DNA of 64,000 nt from Albula goreensis. Lineage: Eukaryota > Chordata > Actinopteri > Albuliformes > Albulidae. Under the pieces are notes generated by a model, which saw nothing but the letters and a program-made list of their open reading frames with translations, had not been told where the DNA came from and did not search any database. The stretch is from contig CM040750.1 of assembly GCA_022829145.1 (NCBI GenBank), forward strand, positions 1,002,501 through 1,066,500, read 5' to 3'. Both the position numbers and the translations under genes were made by a program. Below are positions 61,016 to 64,000 of the stretch, piece after piece (position 1 is the first letter of the stretch; each line of letters starts with the position of its first letter).

Positions 61016-61500
61016 ATGATTCAGCTGAACTAGCATTACAGGTAAAAAACGCTCCTGTCCTACAACATTTTCAGAGCTTGTTGCAAAGGACTATGGGGAC
61101 TGTAGTTTCTAGGCTATGGAACTATCCTGATGACATAGTACAAAAAGCATTAAAGAGTTAATGTTTGAACAAGTTAAGCTTGATATTAATCACTTGCTCA
61201 TGGCAGGTATAAATCACTGTACGGCTAGTCTATTATGTTACATGTCTGAACTGTGAATATTAAATTAAATATTCTAAGATCCTCAGGTATCGAATTACTG
61301 TTTGAATATTCTCTTACTTTAGGAATAAAAACTATATTCATAACTTATAACAGTTTAACTGTTGAATCCTCTGGCAACTGCTCAAGACAATCAATTTTCC
61401 CCATAAGAGAATTGACAGGTTTATTAAAAGACCAGCCACCAGTGCTGGAAAGGTGAGTGTTTCTCAGAAACATACAAATGACATGAAATTATCCATCATT
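61016..61500. other. Unique segment, nothing recognised
   Basis: AT-rich DNA with no gene. A 67-codon open frame at 61253-61456 has no family features. Confidence 0.5.
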
Positions 61501-62040
61501 TATAAACGTCAGCTGCTGCTCTCCCCGGGTCCTGGCGTTAGTCAGGAGGTTAATGTGAGCTGTGGCTTATGCCTCACGTTTCTTTTTTTGGGGGTGTAAT
61601 GTTTTAATGTTTTGGTAATTGTGCCAGGGAAAGGAAGCTTAAGTAGCAGCAGGTTACAATAAATCACACGCCGGCACGTCCCTCAAAGCCAGCTCAGGTG
61701 AGGCAGGGTGAGTTTGGATTGAGCAGCCTTAGGGGTGCTTCATATGCGCACACATGACCTGTGACCCGTGCTTAATGGATGTTTAAAAATAAGACTCATG
61801 CAGATTCAGCAGCCGCTCATGATCGCTCCCTCTGAGGGAAACCTTTTTAATTAGACCTGTTAATTCACAGGCTCCGGGCCAAATCGCACGCCGAACCCAA
61901 TCTCCACTGGCTCCTGGCAGCAATTATATAGAGCAGATTTACTGGCACCAGTGTTCCTTCCCTGTGCTTGACTCCTCTTGTTTTTATTTCCTTCTAATAA
62001 TGAGTCAATTTATGGTATTTGGTTAAAGGGGACAGTGACT
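61501..62040. promoter_or_regulatory. Candidate non-coding regulatory block
   Basis: Complex, GC-richer sequence without repeats or coding frame. It contains CAGCTGCTG, TGACCTGTGACC (nuclear-receptor-like direct repeat) and TTTTTAATTAGACC, among others. It looks like a conserved enhancer, but no cross-species comparison was possible. Confidence 0.25.
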
Positions 62041-62575
62041 GATGAAAACATTTACATTCATGTTTTCAAAAACCTAAATAGATCTTGCTTTGTTTTAATA
62101 TACGTACTTCACCACCAGGTATGCGGATAGTTACCACAGGTAGTCATCAGTCGGTAATTGTGATTTATTCTTCTATTATATTTCAATGCTTTAGGAATTA
62201 CCAATAATATTGTTTTGTGCTTCATGGAACATTAAGAAAGTTACTGGTATGTATTATTTTTGTGTGTTGTATGTGTTTTTAATTGTTTGATGATGACTAT
62301 ATTCTTTTCTTTTTTTTTGCATAATAACATGTTCGTCACTAATCCTAATATAATGATAATTAAAATGATAATAGTAATAACAATAATAATAATTTACTAA
62401 CTATAATCTGTGGTTGGCACCCAATCACATGAACTTTGTTTCTTTTAGGGCATATGCAATTGAATAAAACCAGCTTTACTCAAAAAAACTATATGTTAAC
62501 TTTTATAGGACTGCACCCTACTTGGGCTCTGTGACCAGCTACATCACTAGCAGAGGCAGGAGGCAGGTCACAAGC
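62041..62575. other. AT-rich segment, nothing recognised
   Basis: Low-complexity AT-rich DNA with AAT/ATA runs around 62340-62400. No gene. Confidence 0.5.
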
Positions 62576-62577
62576 AA

Positions 62578-62640
62578 GTTGGGTGAGCTCACTGCTGCCA
62601 ACCAATCAGTGGGTGAGCTCACTGCTGCCAACCAATCTGT
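62578..62640. repeat. 30-bp direct duplication
   Basis: GTGAGCTCACTGCTGCCAAC and the following CAATC occur twice in a row. Confidence 0.85.
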
Positions 62641-62919
62641 CTAGCCCAGTGTATCCAAGGTTTCCAAAGGGCTTTGCTGCCAGCCTAAGTCTACACCTCT
62701 ATACCATGCATGGCCTGTGGCTGGCATGAGTAAGAATGATCATTCCAGGAGGGCATTCGCTCACCTTGCCAGACTGAAACAAGCCAAGATAGCTCTTTGT
62801 CTAGCTGAATGCTAGTGTGGGAGCTGGATGGAGATACAAGGCAGGTCTCTTTCATTTGATGTGCATCCTGGTGGTCGTGCTGGCGATGCACCTGGAAACA
62901 TTCGAAGGGCTGCTGTTTG

Positions 62920-63115
62920 CCACAGGTGACCAAAGCAAACCCAGGAGCAACAGGAAAATGTTTAGGGTTAGGTAACCAAATCAAACCCAGGAGCAAGAGG
63001 AAAATGTTTAGGGTTAGGTAACCAAATCAAACCCAGGAGCAAGAGGAAAATGTTTAGGGTTAGGTAACCAAATCAAACACAGGTGCAAGAGGAAAATGGT
63101 TACAGTTAGGTGACC
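62920..63115. repeat. 46-bp minisatellite with TTTAGGGTTAGG, about four copies
   Basis: The unit reads TTTAGGGTTAGGTAACCAAA, then TCAAACCCAGGAGCAAGAGG and AAAATG. The last copies are diverged (GGTTACAGTTAGGTGACC). Confidence 0.9.
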
Positions 63116-63366
63116 AAAGCAAACCCAGATGACCAAACCCAGATGACCTCCAAGCAGGTTAAGAGGAACAGTTCAATTCAAGCGAAGGCAACAGCAGAGT
63201 GAGAGCTAACGGCTCACTTGTGACAATCCCTGTTTGCTGTGCCGCACGGTAGAAATGATACAGACGATCCTTGTGAACAGGCTTCACCCTCAGTCTGCTG
63301 TAGTCCTGCCACTGATGGGAAGCAGCAGGATGCTAGCTCCATCCACCTGGAAACAGCCAGTGTACC
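63116..63366. other. Spacer between two tandem arrays
   Basis: Unique GC-balanced sequence. Nothing recognised. Confidence 0.5.
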
Positions 63367-64000
63367 GTGTCAGACCTCAGACCACAGGGCTCAATGGGAC
63401 TATGCAGTGTCAGACCTCAGACCACAGGGCTCAATGGGACTATGCAGTGTCAGACCTCAGACCACAGGGCTCAATGGGACTATGCAGTGTCAGACCTCAG
63501 ACCACAGGGCTCAATGGGACTATGCAGTGTCAGACCTCAGACCACAGGGCTCAATGGGACTATGCAGTGTCAGACCTCAGACCACAGGGCTCAATGGGAC
63601 TATGCAGTGTCAGATCTCAGACCACAGGGCTCAATGGGACTATGCAGTGTCAGACCTCAGACCACAGGGCTCAATGGGACTATGCAGTGTCAGACCTCAG
63701 ACCACAGGGCTCAATGGGACTATGCAGTGTCAGACCTCAGACCACAGGGCTCAATGGGACTATGCAGTGTCAGACCTCAGACCACAGGGCTCAATGGGAC
63801 TATGCAGTGTCAGACCTCAGACCACAGGGCTCAATGGGACTATGCAGTGTCAGACCTCAGACCACAGGGCTCAATGGGACTATGCAGTGTCAGACCTCAG
63901 ACCACAGGGCTCAATGGGACTATGCAGTGTCAGACCTCAGACCACAGGGCTCAATGGGACTATGCAGTGTCAGATCTCAGACCACAGGGCTCAATGGGAC
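63367..64000. repeat. 40-bp minisatellite, very homogeneous, runs off the window
   Basis: The unit is GTGTCAGACCTCAGACCACA followed by GGGCTCAATGGGACTATGCA. Almost sixteen copies are visible, all exactly 40 bp. The only internal differences I see are a C-to-T in CAGACCTCAG at 63611-63620 and again at 63971-63980. The array continues beyond base 64000. Confidence 0.97.

Overview
This is vertebrate nuclear DNA, most likely from a ray-finned fish. Support comes from small exons in large AT-rich introns with GT/AG splice sites, two vertebrate-type genes, teleost-style tRNA-SINE, Tc1 and hAT relics, and many minisatellites. Nothing bacterial or viral is evident. Everything here was read by eye; family names rest on remembered protein and repeat families and no database was searched.

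Two protein-coding genes can be assembled. On the plus strand, dcdc2 (doublecortin domain-containing 2) runs from 1981 to 39984 in nine coding exons. All exon phases agree and give about 657 residues: two doublecortin domains, then a long acidic, lysine-rich tail. On the minus strand, nrsn1 (neurensin-1) runs from 49933 down to 47145 in two coding exons and encodes 195 residues, the length I recall for the mammalian protein. A probable 5' non-coding exon and promoter lie near 53.0-53.2 kb. The genes converge tail to tail. DCDC2 and NRSN1 are also neighbours in human, so this is conserved synteny. Functionally both belong to microtubule biology (ciliary axoneme; neuronal vesicle transport), but nothing shows that they act together.

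Layout: 1-1980 dcdc2 5' flank; 1981-9645 exons 1-6, with a 1.6 kb CCTAACC-rich minisatellite in intron 2; 12229-12412 exon 7, followed by a Tc1-like transposon; 12413-35477 a 23 kb intron with two large minisatellites, a second Tc1 fragment, a (CA)n tract and long unique AT-rich stretches; 35478-39984 exons 8-9 with a 29-bp CCAAT-containing minisatellite between them; 40-47 kb intergenic, with foldback elements, a hAT relic and a 116-bp near-perfect inverted repeat; 47-50 kb nrsn1; 50-64 kb nrsn1 5' intron, promoter and gene-free upstream DNA with a Tigger-like element, a TTAGGG-containing minisatellite, a 3.8 kb 19-bp minisatellite and a homogeneous 40-bp array running off the window end.

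The striking property is minisatellite content, about 12.7 kb or 20% of the window in nine main arrays. The most interesting is in nrsn1: the intron next to coding exon 2 is a roughly 32-copy, 45-bp array whose unit is a copy of that exon's own 3' splice junction, so some thirty look-alike acceptor sites sit directly upstream of the real one. Most long open frames in the window (up to 1072 codons) are by-products of stop-free repeats, not genes.
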